Shown here one piece after another: positions 1 through 8,288 of a stretch of 64,000 bases of DNA. Every line of letters starts with the position of its first letter. Within the stretch, counting starts at the first letter, position 1. The DNA comes from Planctomycetota bacterium (GTDB lineage Bacteria > Planctomycetota > B15-G4): contig JAJDEQ010000210.1 in NCBI GenBank assembly GCA_029259695.1, positions 1-64,000 of the forward strand, read 5' to 3'. The position numbers and the translations under genes are program-made. A model generated the notes under the pieces. That model worked only from the letters and a program-made list of their open reading frames with translations. It made no database searches and was not told where the DNA came from.

Positions 1-756
1 CTGCACCTGCTGCAGGTCGAGCTGCTCAAGCTCCAGAGCCACGTGAAGGCCGTGGGCGAGCGCATGCTGCTGCTCTTCGAGGGCCGCGACGCGGCAGGCA
101 AGGGTGGCGCCATCAAGCGCTTCAACGAACACCTCAACCCGCGCGGCGCCCGCATCGTGGCGCTCGAGAAGCCGAGCAATCGCGAAGCAACGCAGTGGTA
201 CTTCCAGCGTTACGTCGCGCACCTCCCGGCCGCGGGTGAGTTCGTCTTCTTCGACCGGAGCTGGTACAACCGCGCGATGGTCGAGCCCGTCATGGGCTTC
301 TGCACCGACGAGCAGTACGGGCGCTTCATGAAGGACGCCCCGCTGTTCGAACAGATGCTCGTCAAGGACGGAATCCGTCTGTTCAAGTTCTACTTCTCCG
401 TCACCCGCAAGGAACAGTTGCGCCGGTTCGAAGAGCGCGACAAGGACCTGCTCAAGCAGTACAAGCTCTCGCCCGTCGACCTCGAGGCCCAGCACTACTG
501 GGGTCGCTACACGGTGCGCAAGTTCCAGATGTTGAGCGAGACGAATCGCAGCATCGCCCCGTGGTGGGTCATCAACTCCGATGACAAGAAGGCCGCGCGA
601 CTCAACTCCATCCGCATCGTCCTCTCGCAGATGGACTACAAGGGCAAGACCGATGATGTCGAGTTGCTCAGGGTCGACCCCGAGGTCGTCTCCTCCGGGA
701 TCGAGCACCTGAAGGTGCTCGAGAACACGCTCCTGGATCAGGGCGACGACGCCTGA
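1..756 (+). CDS. ppk2: Polyphosphate kinase 2 (PPK2), 5' end cut by window
   Basis: Transfers phosphate between polyphosphate and nucleotides in the cytoplasm. The reading frame is open from base 1, with family-like sequence (LHLLQVELLKLQSHVKAVG) before the first internal GTG at 43, so the true start lies outside the window. A Walker A loop (GRDAAGKGG), a Walker B-like segment (FFDRSWYNRAMVEPVMGF) and the lid region (RRFEERDKDLLKQYKLSP) are all present, as in single-domain PPK2 of about 270-300 residues. The C-terminus looks complete. It stands alone, 247 bp before mgtE. Confidence 0.95.
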   Translation: MHLLQVELLKLQSHVKAVGERMLLLFEGRDAAGKGGAIKRFNEHLNPRGARIVALEKPSNREATQWYFQRYVAHLPAAGEFVFFDRSWYNRAMVEPVMGFCTDEQYGRFMKDAPLFEQMLVKDGIRLFKFYFSVTRKEQLRRFEERDKDLLKQYKLSPVDLEAQHYWGRYTVRKFQMLSETNRSIAPWWVINSDDKKAARLNSIRIVLSQMDYKGKTDDVELLRVDPEVVSSGIEHLKVLENTLLDQGDDA

Positions 757-1003
757 ACGAACGGCGCCCGTGGCACGGCATCGAGCCGGGCGTGCCTCAG
801 AGCGCGCCACGCCGTTCGGGGCTTCAGGGTCTGCCACGAACCACTGGGCGTGCCACGTCTGGCCGGCGATGTCCGGGTCGCCCGGGATCGGAAGCAGAGA
901 CTGTTGGAGATGAGACGGATGCAGAGATGTGCGCTCGGTTCGTTGCGCGAGCGGATACGGTAGGGCGCGACGCCGGAACGGGACACGAGGGGGACGCGCG
1001 CCG

Positions 1004-2323
1004 ATGGCTTCGACAGCTCACCTGCTGCGACTCGTCGCCCAACTGGTTGCCGACGATCCGGCCAAGGCGGCCCGGCACATCGTCCTGATGGAGCCGGAGG
1101 AGGCGCTGGACGTGTTGCAGGCGCTCGACCCGCGGGACCTCGGCAGCATCCTGGGCCGGCTCGAACCCTCGTTCACGTCGAAGCTCGTCCAGGAACTCAC
1201 GGCCGAGCGGGTGGCGCACCTGCTCGAGCGGGGCGGGAGCGATGTCTGTGCGTCGGTGCTCTTGTCGCTCCCCGAGGCAGAGCGCAGCCGCTTCCTCGAG
1301 TCGATGTCGACGGAGATGCGCGACCGGATCCGGGAGAGCCTGACCTTTCCCGACGACAGCGCGGGACGGGCCATGAACACCGACTACACGGCCTTCCAGC
1401 GGGAAACGACGGTGAAGGAGGCAGTCCGGCGGCTCAAGAAGCGTGCGGATCAGCACCGGCGGGCACCGTCGAACATCTACGTGGTCGACGCGAGGAACAC
1501 GCTGCTGGGCGTGATCAGCATGCGCGACCTCGTGATCGCGACCGGCACCGCTCCGCTCGAGGACCTCATGCAGCCGGACGTGCTCACCGTCGATCCCTTC
1601 GAAGAGAAGAGCCGGGCGTTCCAGGTGCTCTCCGGACGCGGCTTCACGTCGCTGCCCGTGGTCGATCCGCAGAAGCGCCTGCTCGGCGTCGTCCGGGCGA
1701 CGGCCCTGCTGGCGGGGGCCAAGGAAACAGCGGCGGAGGACATCCAGAAGCTGTTCGGCGTGAGCAAGGACGAGCGCTCGTTCTCGAGCGTCTCGTTCAG
1801 TCTGCGCAAGCGGCTGCCGTGGCTGCACATCAACCTGGCCACCGCATTCCTGGCTGCGTCCGTCGTCGCGCTCTTCGAGGACATCATCGCGCGCATCACG
1901 ATCCTGGCCGTCTACCTGCCGGTGGTCGCCGGGCAGGGCGGCAACGCGGGAGCCCAGTCGCTCGCCGTCGTCATGCGCGGCCTGGTGATGCGCGAGATCC
2001 CGCCCGAGCACGTTCGACGCGTGATCTTCAAGGAGAGCCTGATCGGCGTGATCAACGGCGCCGTCGTGGGGGCCGTGACGGCCCTCATCGCGTGGGCCTG
2101 GGACGGCAATCCGTACCTGGGCCTCGTGATCGGTCTGGCCATGGTCGTGAACCTCGCCGTGGCGGGCCTGGCGGGTGCAGGCATCCCCATCGGCATGCGG
2201 CGGCTGGGCCTGGACCCGGCGCAGAGTTCGAGCATCGTGCTCACGACCGTCACCGACGTGATCGGGTTCTTCGCCTTCCTCGGCTTCGCGGTTCTCTTCC
2301 AGGACCTGTTGATCCAGGCCTGA
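1004..2323 (+). CDS. mgtE: Magnesium transporter MgtE
   Basis: A 439-residue Mg2+ channel of the inner membrane. The order is a cytoplasmic MgtE N domain (about 1-120), a CBS pair (about 125-245, with NTLLGVISMRDL and KRLLGVVRAT), a connecting helix (about 246-272) and a five-helix pore domain (about 275-439). The signature PVVAGQGGNAGAQSL is at 306-320, and the pore-lining Asp in TTVTDVIGF (Asp418) is present. The ATG at 1004 is preferred over an upstream GTG at 929 because a GAGGGGG ribosome site precedes it and the N domain starts there. Family CBS domains sense Mg2+; no riboswitch is visible upstream. Confidence 0.96.
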   Translation: MASTAHLLRLVAQLVADDPAKAARHIVLMEPEEALDVLQALDPRDLGSILGRLEPSFTSKLVQELTAERVAHLLERGGSDVCASVLLSLPEAERSRFLESMSTEMRDRIRESLTFPDDSAGRAMNTDYTAFQRETTVKEAVRRLKKRADQHRRAPSNIYVVDARNTLLGVISMRDLVIATGTAPLEDLMQPDVLTVDPFEEKSRAFQVLSGRGFTSLPVVDPQKRLLGVVRATALLAGAKETAAEDIQKLFGVSKDERSFSSVSFSLRKRLPWLHINLATAFLAASVVALFEDIIARITILAVYLPVVAGQGGNAGAQSLAVVMRGLVMREIPPEHVRRVIFKESLIGVINGAVVGAVTALIAWAWDGNPYLGLVIGLAMVVNLAVAGLAGAGIPIGMRRLGLDPAQSSSIVLTTVTDVIGFFAFLGFAVLFQDLLIQA

Positions 2324-2326
2324 CCG

Positions 2327-2344
2327 GCAGGCACGAGCGCCTGC
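2327..2344 (+). terminator. Weak hairpin after mgtE
   Basis: GCAGGC and GCCTGC form a 6-bp stem with a 6-nt loop, 4 bp after the mgtE stop. No T-run follows, so termination is only a guess. Confidence 0.3.
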
Positions 2345-2458
2345 TCGAGGCGCGCGAAGACACGTTGGCTCCGAGACACGCAGCGCGCGATCCCGATTCC
2401 TACCCCTGCGGCGAATCCCGTCGCGGACAGGGAATCACTCCGGGTGGGAGATCTGGGC

Positions 2459-4249
2459 ATGCGTACCTCGAAGCGAACTTGTGGACCGAGCGGCCGGCCC
2501 CTCTGGCAGACCCCGCCCATCGGCCGTTTGAACGACGAAGAGAAGGTGCTGGCCGGGTCGCTCGTCGGTGAGTTGCAGCGGATCACGGCCCTGGTGGGGC
2601 GTGACGGCGATCCGTGCGCACCGGAAGGCAGCCTCGCTTCACGCGTGGCGACGCACCTGGCGCGACTCAGCCCCGAGTCCCGTGGCGCGATCGTGGACGC
2701 AGCCGACAGGTCGGTGGAGGCCGCCGCCGGGCGCGGTCCCGCGTCCCCGAACTCCGACGGCTTGCAGACCACCGTGCCCGCGGGAAGCCGCCTGCTCGAG
2801 ACCGACCCCGCAATCACACGCAAGCTGGGGGCCGCCCTCGGTCGTCGCCTGCAGGCCGCCCGCACCGACATGCGCGCAGGCATCCTGCGCGCGATCACCG
2901 AGCGGTCGCCGTTTCACCGCGAGGCGCTCGACCCCGCGACCGTCGTCGACCTGAAGATCGCCGGCGAGATCGACACGAGCTGGCGGCGCAAGATCCACAT
3001 GGGTTTTCCGGAGCTGCTCGACTTCCGCTGGAGCACGCGCCAGCCGGGCGCCGCCCGGGCCTACTGGGAGCTGCGCGGCCCGGTGCTGCCCGGTCATCCG
3101 GGGAACGTCGTCGCCGGCGGCTACATCCCCGACATCCCCGATGACGATGGCGTGGGCGGGTACTTCACCATCGCGATGAGCAACCACCTGCCGCCCACGC
3201 CGCCGAACGTGGCACAGACCTATCACCTGCGCGTGCTGCCCCTCGGCGGGAGCGGTGTCGGCTTCGACTACGGCCTCGACACCAGCGGCGGCATCGGGCA
3301 GCTGGGAACGTACAGCCCGACCGCTCCCGACGGGATCGGTCCGTGGTCGCCGGCGTGCATCATCCGCTACGGCCTGAACTTCCAGGGGACGCCGACCGAG
3401 TTCGACATCGAGCAGATCGACGTCTACCGCAAGGCCGAGTACTTCTTCGACTTCTTCAGGCTCGTGGAGGATCAGGCCGGGCCCGGGAACGAGGAGTTCC
3501 ATCTCAGCGGGTTCGTCGTGGAGCACACGCCCCAGGGCGCGGTGCAGCACGGCCGCATCGGCCCCTCGTCGTTCACCGTCGACCCCGACGATCGCAGCGA
3601 GCACCCGTTCGGCAAGCGCGCCACGGTCTGGCTGGGCACGCCGAACCAGACCTACTGGCCGCGCACGCTCACGGCGGTGGTGTCGATGATGGAGGAGGAC
3701 AGCGGCGATTGGCTGGTCGAGTGGCAGCAGGCGGTCGACGAGCTGCTGCACGACATGTTGCACCACGCGTTCGCGGCCGACGTCAACGCGTTCCTGACCG
3801 AGATGCAGCAGGAGATCGCCGATGCCCAGGCCGAACTCGCCGCGGAACTCGCGGCGGAGACGGCGGCGTACATCAGCGCGCTGATCGCTGCGACGGCCCG
3901 GGACGTGGTCTCGGCCTTCATCGCTGCCGTGGCCGCGTGGATCATGGCGTTCATCCGCACCGGCGCCGGTGACGACTTCTACGGCACCCAGGTGTTCACG
4001 CTCGCGCTCGCCAACAACGACGCGGCGCGCATCGCCGACGGGACGGCCGGAGAGATCGTCACCAGCCGCATCGTGGCCTCGGGCGGGAGCTTCACGGGCG
4101 CCGAGCAGCCCGACGGCAGCTTCCGCATGGACCGCACCGAGCTGCAGTTCCTCGGCCTGGGCAGCGGCGAGGAAGGCTCCCCGGTGAGCGGCATCGCCAA
4201 CGTGGCCATGCACTGGGAGTTCAAGGACAAGGTCTCGGTGTACGTCTGA
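2459..4249 (+). CDS. Unknown 596-residue protein with Ala-rich amphipathic helices
   Basis: I do not recognise a family. No signal peptide is visible. The N-terminal third is helical and charged. The middle (about 180-420) looks beta-rich, with aromatic and glycine turns (TYHLRVLPLGGSGVGFDYGL). Residues about 440-500 are a strongly Ala-rich amphipathic or hydrophobic helical stretch (AELAAELAAETAAYISALIA, then a hydrophobic run ending in WIMAFIRTG), followed by a beta-rich tail ending in AMHWEFKDKVSVYV. The helix run could insert in a membrane or oligomerise. The ATG at 2459 follows GGGAG at good spacing; a GTG at 2444 is an alternative. It stands alone between mgtE and a convergent gene. Confidence 0.8.
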   Translation: MRTSKRTCGPSGRPLWQTPPIGRLNDEEKVLAGSLVGELQRITALVGRDGDPCAPEGSLASRVATHLARLSPESRGAIVDAADRSVEAAAGRGPASPNSDGLQTTVPAGSRLLETDPAITRKLGAALGRRLQAARTDMRAGILRAITERSPFHREALDPATVVDLKIAGEIDTSWRRKIHMGFPELLDFRWSTRQPGAARAYWELRGPVLPGHPGNVVAGGYIPDIPDDDGVGGYFTIAMSNHLPPTPPNVAQTYHLRVLPLGGSGVGFDYGLDTSGGIGQLGTYSPTAPDGIGPWSPACIIRYGLNFQGTPTEFDIEQIDVYRKAEYFFDFFRLVEDQAGPGNEEFHLSGFVVEHTPQGAVQHGRIGPSSFTVDPDDRSEHPFGKRATVWLGTPNQTYWPRTLTAVVSMMEEDSGDWLVEWQQAVDELLHDMLHHAFAADVNAFLTEMQQEIADAQAELAAELAAETAAYISALIAATARDVVSAFIAAVAAWIMAFIRTGAGDDFYGTQVFTLALANNDAARIADGTAGEIVTSRIVASGGSFTGAEQPDGSFRMDRTELQFLGLGSGEEGSPVSGIANVAMHWEFKDKVSVYV

Positions 4250-4373
4250 ACGGACTGGTGATCGGGGCCGTAGGGCAGGTCCAGACGGCCCGGGGTGGCG
4301 TTGGCGAGTCGCAGGCGCACGACATCGCCGGGTAGCAGCGTGCCCGCGGCGAGTTGGATCGGGAGCCGGCGGC

Positions 4374-5420
4374 TCAGCGGGGCTCCGGGCTCCCGGGCCG
4401 TTCGACGTTGTGGCCCATGGACTCGAACAGGGCCAGGTATGCCTCGAGGCTGGTCATGCCCATCTCCCGCCGGCGTGCGTCGACGTCGGCGGGGTCCTCG
4501 AGTCGGTCGAGGTACAGCGCGCCGTCCGCGCGGCGGCTGAGCTGGGTGCCGTAGCGCTGGGATTCACCCAGGTTCAGCTGCAGTCGGTCGTGGAGCAGTG
4601 CGTAGTTCTGCCCCAGCTCGGGGTCGCGTCTGGCGTCTTCTTCGATGAGCGGCAGGGCGGTGCGCATGAGGCGCAGGTGGCCGCTGTGCTGCACGATGAG
4701 GAAAGCCGTGTTCGTGGTCGCGTGATCGAAGCGCTCGGCCGTGGGCCAGCCGATGTCCTTCAGCAGCTCGATCAGGCGTGCTGTGTTCTCACGGTCGACC
4801 GCGGTCATCTCGTTCAGCAGTTCTCGCACGTCGGGCGATTGCGTGAAGGCCTGATAGTCCTCCGGCGAAGTGAGGCGGCCTTCAGCCTCGGCTCGGGACT
4901 CTGCCTCCTGGAGCGCCATGCGGGCGCGTTGGTCGGTGACCGAGCGCTCGCGGAACTCGGCCAGCAGGGCCTCCCGTTCGGCGGCGTCCGGCTCTCGATC
5001 GCCGAGGACGTAGGGCTCGAGTTCGAGTTCCTCGGGCACCTCGTCGAGGCGACGGAAGCGGTCCACGCGGTCGCCCTCCGGGTAGCGGGCGGTGAGTGCG
5101 CCCTGCTCCAGGGTCCATGTGCCGGGCACGGGTGCCACGGGCCAGACGCTGGTGAGTCGGGCCCCTTCGGCCGTGTACGTCACGCTGAACAGGCTCTGGT
5201 CCCCGTCGCGGAAGCGCACGCACCGATGGTCGCTGAAGCGCATGAGGAACGACTGCTCCACGTGCTGCCACGAGCCCTGCATGCGCGCGCGGAGGTCGGT
5301 CTCCGTAGTGGGCGTCGCCCAGGCCCCGCTCTCCTGGACCCGACCTGCGTGCGCCCCCGCGGGCGGGGCGAGGGACGGGACGGCAAGGGCCAGGATCGCG
5401 AGCGTCAGGCGGGCGGACAT
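4374..5420 (-). CDS. Secreted DUF6624-family protein
   Basis: A 348-residue exported protein of unknown role. It has a signal peptide (MSARLTLAILALAVPSLAPP) and a charged linker. The C-terminal half carries the DUF6624 pattern: GWPTAERFDHATTNTAFLIV, then QHSGHLRLMRTALPLIE, then ALLHDRLQLNLGESQRYGTQ. The ATG at 5420 was chosen over an upstream GTG-type start because GGAGGAG precedes it and the signal peptide begins there. It is divergent from an ArsR-like regulator across a shared AT-rich palindrome (5467-5493), so it may be that regulator's target. Confidence 0.85.
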   Translation of the reverse strand: MSARLTLAILALAVPSLAPPAGAHAGRVQESGAWATPTTETDLRARMQGSWQHVEQSFLMRFSDHRCVRFRDGDQSLFSVTYTAEGARLTSVWPVAPVPGTWTLEQGALTARYPEGDRVDRFRRLDEVPEELELEPYVLGDREPDAAEREALLAEFRERSVTDQRARMALQEAESRAEAEGRLTSPEDYQAFTQSPDVRELLNEMTAVDRENTARLIELLKDIGWPTAERFDHATTNTAFLIVQHSGHLRLMRTALPLIEEDARRDPELGQNYALLHDRLQLNLGESQRYGTQLSRRADGALYLDRLEDPADVDARRREMGMTSLEAYLALFESMGHNVERPGSPEPR

Positions 5421-5466
5421 GGGGGGACTCCTCCAAGGCGGGTTCCAGGTTCTCTGCGCCTTCATC

Positions 5467-5493
5467 ACTAGAATAGTATGCAATAATTCTAGT
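5467..5493. promoter_or_regulatory. AT-rich palindromic operator in a divergent promoter
   Basis: ACTAGAAT (5467-5474) and ATTCTAGT (5486-5493) are perfect inverted 8-mers separated by 11 bp. The segment is strikingly AT-rich for this genome and lies in the short region between the divergent DUF6624 gene and the winged-helix regulator. A dimeric ArsR-type repressor bound here would control both genes; this is inference. Confidence 0.6.
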
Positions 5494-5542
5494 AATGACT
5501 GTGGCGTCCTCGCGACGCGCAGCGCTCACTCCAGGATCTGCC

Positions 5543-6115
5543 ATGGCTCCCCAGCGTCCTCCCAGGCTCGTGATCGAGCGGGCACCGCAGTTCCGCGCGC
5601 TCAACTCCCTGGTGCGCCAGCAGATGCTGAGCACCCTGCGGCTCCTGGAGCCCTGCTCGGTGGGGGAGATCGCCGCGCGCCTGGGGCGCCAGGCCGAGAC
5701 GCTCTACTACCACATGGACATCCTGGTCGATGCCGGCCTGGTGCGGAGCGCGGGGACCCGCCCGGCGGGCCGGCGCGACGAGGCGCTGTACGAGGTCGCC
5801 GCCGATCGTCTCCAGTACCACCCCACCCGTCGCACGCCCGCGTTCCTGCGGGAGTTGCGGCGGACCTACGCCACGACCCTGCGCACCACCGAGCGTCGAC
5901 TGCTGGAGGCCGTGGGCGCCGACGGCGAGGTGCGCGAGGGCAATGGCAAGAACATGCGCGTGCAGGCCTACACGGCCCGCCTCACACCCGCTCAACTCGA
6001 CGAGCTGAATCGCCGGTTGGACGCCGTACGCGAGCTGTTGCTGGAGCGTTCGGGCGAGGACGACGGCGAGGCGCACCAGGTGCTGCTGGTCATGTCTCCC
6101 GCGCTCCAGGAGTAG
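5543..6115 (+). CDS. ArsR-like winged-helix transcriptional regulator
   Basis: A 190-residue cytoplasmic DNA-binding protein. The HTH reads VRQQMLSTLRLLEPCSVGEI followed by AARLGRQAETLYYHMDILVD, then the wing (GLVRSAGTRPAGRRDEALYEV). This is the ArsR helix pattern in which the recognition helix ends in YYHMDxL. The C-terminal helical half probably dimerises. I see no Cys-based metal site, so the signal is unknown. The ATG at 5543 has AGGA at 6 nt spacing; an in-frame ATG at 5495 abuts the palindrome and has no ribosome site. Autoregulation through the palindrome is likely. Confidence 0.85.
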   Translation: MAPQRPPRLVIERAPQFRALNSLVRQQMLSTLRLLEPCSVGEIAARLGRQAETLYYHMDILVDAGLVRSAGTRPAGRRDEALYEVAADRLQYHPTRRTPAFLRELRRTYATTLRTTERRLLEAVGADGEVREGNGKNMRVQAYTARLTPAQLDELNRRLDAVRELLLERSGEDDGEAHQVLLVMSPALQE

Positions 6116-6135
6116 CGGGACGGGGGACGGGACCC

Positions 6136-6582
6136 TTACTCCAGGTGGCTCCTCAGCATCCAGGCGCTCTTCTCGTGCACGTCGATGCGGCGCACGGCGA
6201 GGTCCACCGTGGCGTCGTCACTGATCGCCTCGGCTGCCCGGACGACCTTGCGGGCCGTCTCGGCCACGGTCTCGTGGTCGGCGACGAGGTTGGTGATCAT
6301 GTCGATCGCGGCCGGGACGGTGGTGTCCTCCTTGACCACCGCGCGCTCCATGAACTGCGAGTAGCTGCCCGGGGCCGGAGCGCCGACCGAGCGGATGCGC
6401 TCGGCGATCTCGTCCACGGCCAGGGCGAGTTCGTTGTACTGGGTCTCGAACAGCGTGTGCAGCGTCGTGAACATCGGCCCGGTGACGTTCCAGTGGTAGT
6501 TGTGCGACTTGAGGTACAGCGTGTAGCTGTCGGCGAGGAGCCTCTCGAGGGGCTCGACGACGGGCTGCTTGTCGTTGACCAT
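6136..6582 (-). CDS. dps: Dps-family ferritin-like protein
   Basis: A 148-residue DNA-protection / iron-storage protein that assembles as a dodecamer and oxidises Fe(II) at inter-subunit sites. The Dps signature HNYHWNVTGPMF is present. The usual ferroxidase ligands map to His30, His42, Glu46, Asp57 and Glu61. It lacks the Lys-rich N-terminal tail that mediates DNA binding in E. coli Dps. GGAGA precedes the ATG. Convergent with the ArsR-like gene (20 bp apart). Confidence 0.95.
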   Translation of the reverse strand: MVNDKQPVVEPLERLLADSYTLYLKSHNYHWNVTGPMFTTLHTLFETQYNELALAVDEIAERIRSVGAPAPGSYSQFMERAVVKEDTTVPAAIDMITNLVADHETVAETARKVVRAAEAISDDATVDLAVRRIDVHEKSAWMLRSHLE

Positions 6583-6887
6583 GATGGTGTTCTCCGAGTT
6601 CAGCGCGTGTGCGCGGTCGTTTGCGTGTGGGTGTCACCGGGGGCGTTTCGGCCCCGGCGGCCGGTGAATCGCGTTGCCGGGGCGCGAGCGGGAACAGAGC
6701 ATCTCCGAAGCGGCGCTGTCCGGGCAACCCCCGTTCGCGCGTGCATCGGCTGCGCGACCCTGGTCGTCCTTCGCCCGCCAGAGCCCACCGGATGCAGGTG
6801 CCGCAACGTGAGCGTCCGGAGGCCCGATGAATCCGGACAAGGATGGCGAGCGAAGCCGAGTGCAGACCACCTGCCCGGAGATCCGCC

Positions 6888-8183
6888 ATGTCCTTCCTGC
6901 TCGCCGTGACCCTCGCCGCCGCCCTCGATGTCCACAGCTTCGACGCCCCCGACGTGGGGCGCTGGTCGTGCGTGAACGACTCGGTCATGGGCGGGCGCTC
7001 CACCTCGCGCATCGAGGCCACGGAAGACGGCACGGTGCGCTTCCTGGGCAACCTGTCGCTGGAGAACAACGGCGGGTTCACCTCGTTCCGCACGCGCAAC
7101 GTGCGCTACGACCTGGCCGGCAGTGACGGCATCGAGGTCCTCGTGCGCGGTGACGGACGCACCTACATCATGTCGTTCGAAGTGGACGGGGTGTGGCTGC
7201 CGGCCGGCGGCTACTGGCAGTCCTTCGAGACGATCGCCGACGAGTGGACCACGGTGCGGCTGCCCTACGACGGCTTCACGCCGACCAGCTTCGGCCAGGA
7301 GGTCCGGGCGCCCGCCCTGGATCCGGCAGGCATCGCGTCCATGGCCATCTACCTCTACGACAAGCAGCCCGGACCGTTCGCGCTCGAGGTGGACGAGATC
7401 GCCAGCTATCGCGGTGACGCCCGCGGGTACGTCACGACGCCCGCTCAGGGCACGTCGTCGCGCAGCCATCAGGGCGGGGCCGGGACGAGCGCCGGGACCG
7501 CGAGCAACGCTGACGGGGCCCTGCTGCCCGATGAGTGCTCCGTGCTGGCCACGCTGCTGCAACGCACGGGCCTCGACGAAGCCGTGGCCGGGCTCGACGG
7601 CTTCACGCTCTTCGCACCCACCGACGACGCCTTCGCCGCACTGCCCGACGACGTGGTCGCGAGCCTGCTGCGCCCCGAGAACGAAGACGCGCTGAAGTCC
7701 GTGCTGCTGCACCACGTCATCGACGCGCCGGTCACCGCGTTCTTCGCGCTGCAGACCGACGAGGCGCGCATGCTCGACGGCCAGGTTCTGCCGATCCGCC
7801 AGAGCGACGCGGGACTGTCCATCGGCGCTGCAACCGTCGTCTCGCCCGACCGGGTGCGCGGCGGCGGCGTGGTCCACGTGATCGACGCCGTGCTGGTGCC
7901 GGCCGACCTGCAACTCGTCACGTCGACGACCGGCAAGGCGCTGGCGTTGCTCATGGACGCTGTCGATCGCGGCGCGCCGCTGTTCAACGACGGCAACCCC
8001 GAGGCCTGCGCGGCGGTCTACCGCACGAGCGTCGAAGCGGTGCTGGCCTTCGCATCGGATGACCTCGGGCCGGAGTTGAGCAACGAGTTCGCCCGTGCGC
8101 TCGATGCTGCCGAAGGCCAGACCGCCACCGAGGCCGCCTGGACCCTGCGCTTCGCCATGGACCTGCTGATCGCCGAGAGCTGA
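6888..8183 (+). CDS. Secreted CIA30 plus fasciclin (FAS1) domain protein
   Basis: A 431-residue exported two-domain protein. A short signal-like start (MSFLLAVTLAAALDVHS) leads into a CIA30-like beta-sandwich (about 10-170: WSCVNDSVMGGRSTSR, later WTTVRLPYDGFTPTSFG). After a Gly/Ser/Thr linker comes a FAS1 domain (about 213-340: GFTLFAPTDDAFAALP, VLLHHVI, VVHVIDAVLVP), then a helical tail. FAS1 domains mediate adhesion; bacterial CIA30 domains are carbohydrate-binding-like folds of unclear ligand. The ATG at 6888 follows GGAGATCCGCC. The stop lies inside the first copy of an 18-bp direct repeat. Confidence 0.88.
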   Translation: MSFLLAVTLAAALDVHSFDAPDVGRWSCVNDSVMGGRSTSRIEATEDGTVRFLGNLSLENNGGFTSFRTRNVRYDLAGSDGIEVLVRGDGRTYIMSFEVDGVWLPAGGYWQSFETIADEWTTVRLPYDGFTPTSFGQEVRAPALDPAGIASMAIYLYDKQPGPFALEVDEIASYRGDARGYVTTPAQGTSSRSHQGGAGTSAGTASNADGALLPDECSVLATLLQRTGLDEAVAGLDGFTLFAPTDDAFAALPDDVVASLLRPENEDALKSVLLHHVIDAPVTAFFALQTDEARMLDGQVLPIRQSDAGLSIGAATVVSPDRVRGGGVVHVIDAVLVPADLQLVTSTTGKALALLMDAVDRGAPLFNDGNPEACAAVYRTSVEAVLAFASDDLGPELSNEFARALDAAEGQTATEAAWTLRFAMDLLIAES

Positions 8184-8198
8184 CCCCGGTCGCCGCGC
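8181..8198. repeat. 18-bp direct repeat, copy 1
   Basis: TGACCCCGGTCGCCGCGC here, including the stop codon of the CIA30-FAS1 gene. An identical copy is at 8269-8286, 88 bp away, next to the end of the deleted oxidoreductase gene. Confidence 0.8.
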
Positions 8199-8268
8199 CT
8201 CGCGGTGTCCGACGTGTCGGCATGCCGGGGTGTCCGTGGTTTCCACGTTGCGGTGGCACGACGTGCCT

Positions 8269-8286
8269 TGACCCCGGTCGCCGCGC
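8269..8286. repeat. 18-bp direct repeat, copy 2
   Basis: Exact copy of 8181-8198, ending 2 bp short of the stop codon of the minus-strand oxidoreductase remnant. Suggests a local duplication or a deletion endpoint. Confidence 0.8.
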
Positions 8287-8288
8287 GG

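Noticed and set aside
757-1003. M-box or other Mg2+ riboswitch before mgtE
   Set aside because: No long conserved stems or known motif could be traced by eye in the 247-bp leader.
4250-4373. Coding-like stretch on the minus strand (QLAAGTLLPGDVVRLRLANA)
   Set aside because: Could be a gene remnant, but it is only ~40 codons, with no start and no family I can name; GC bias alone can give this.
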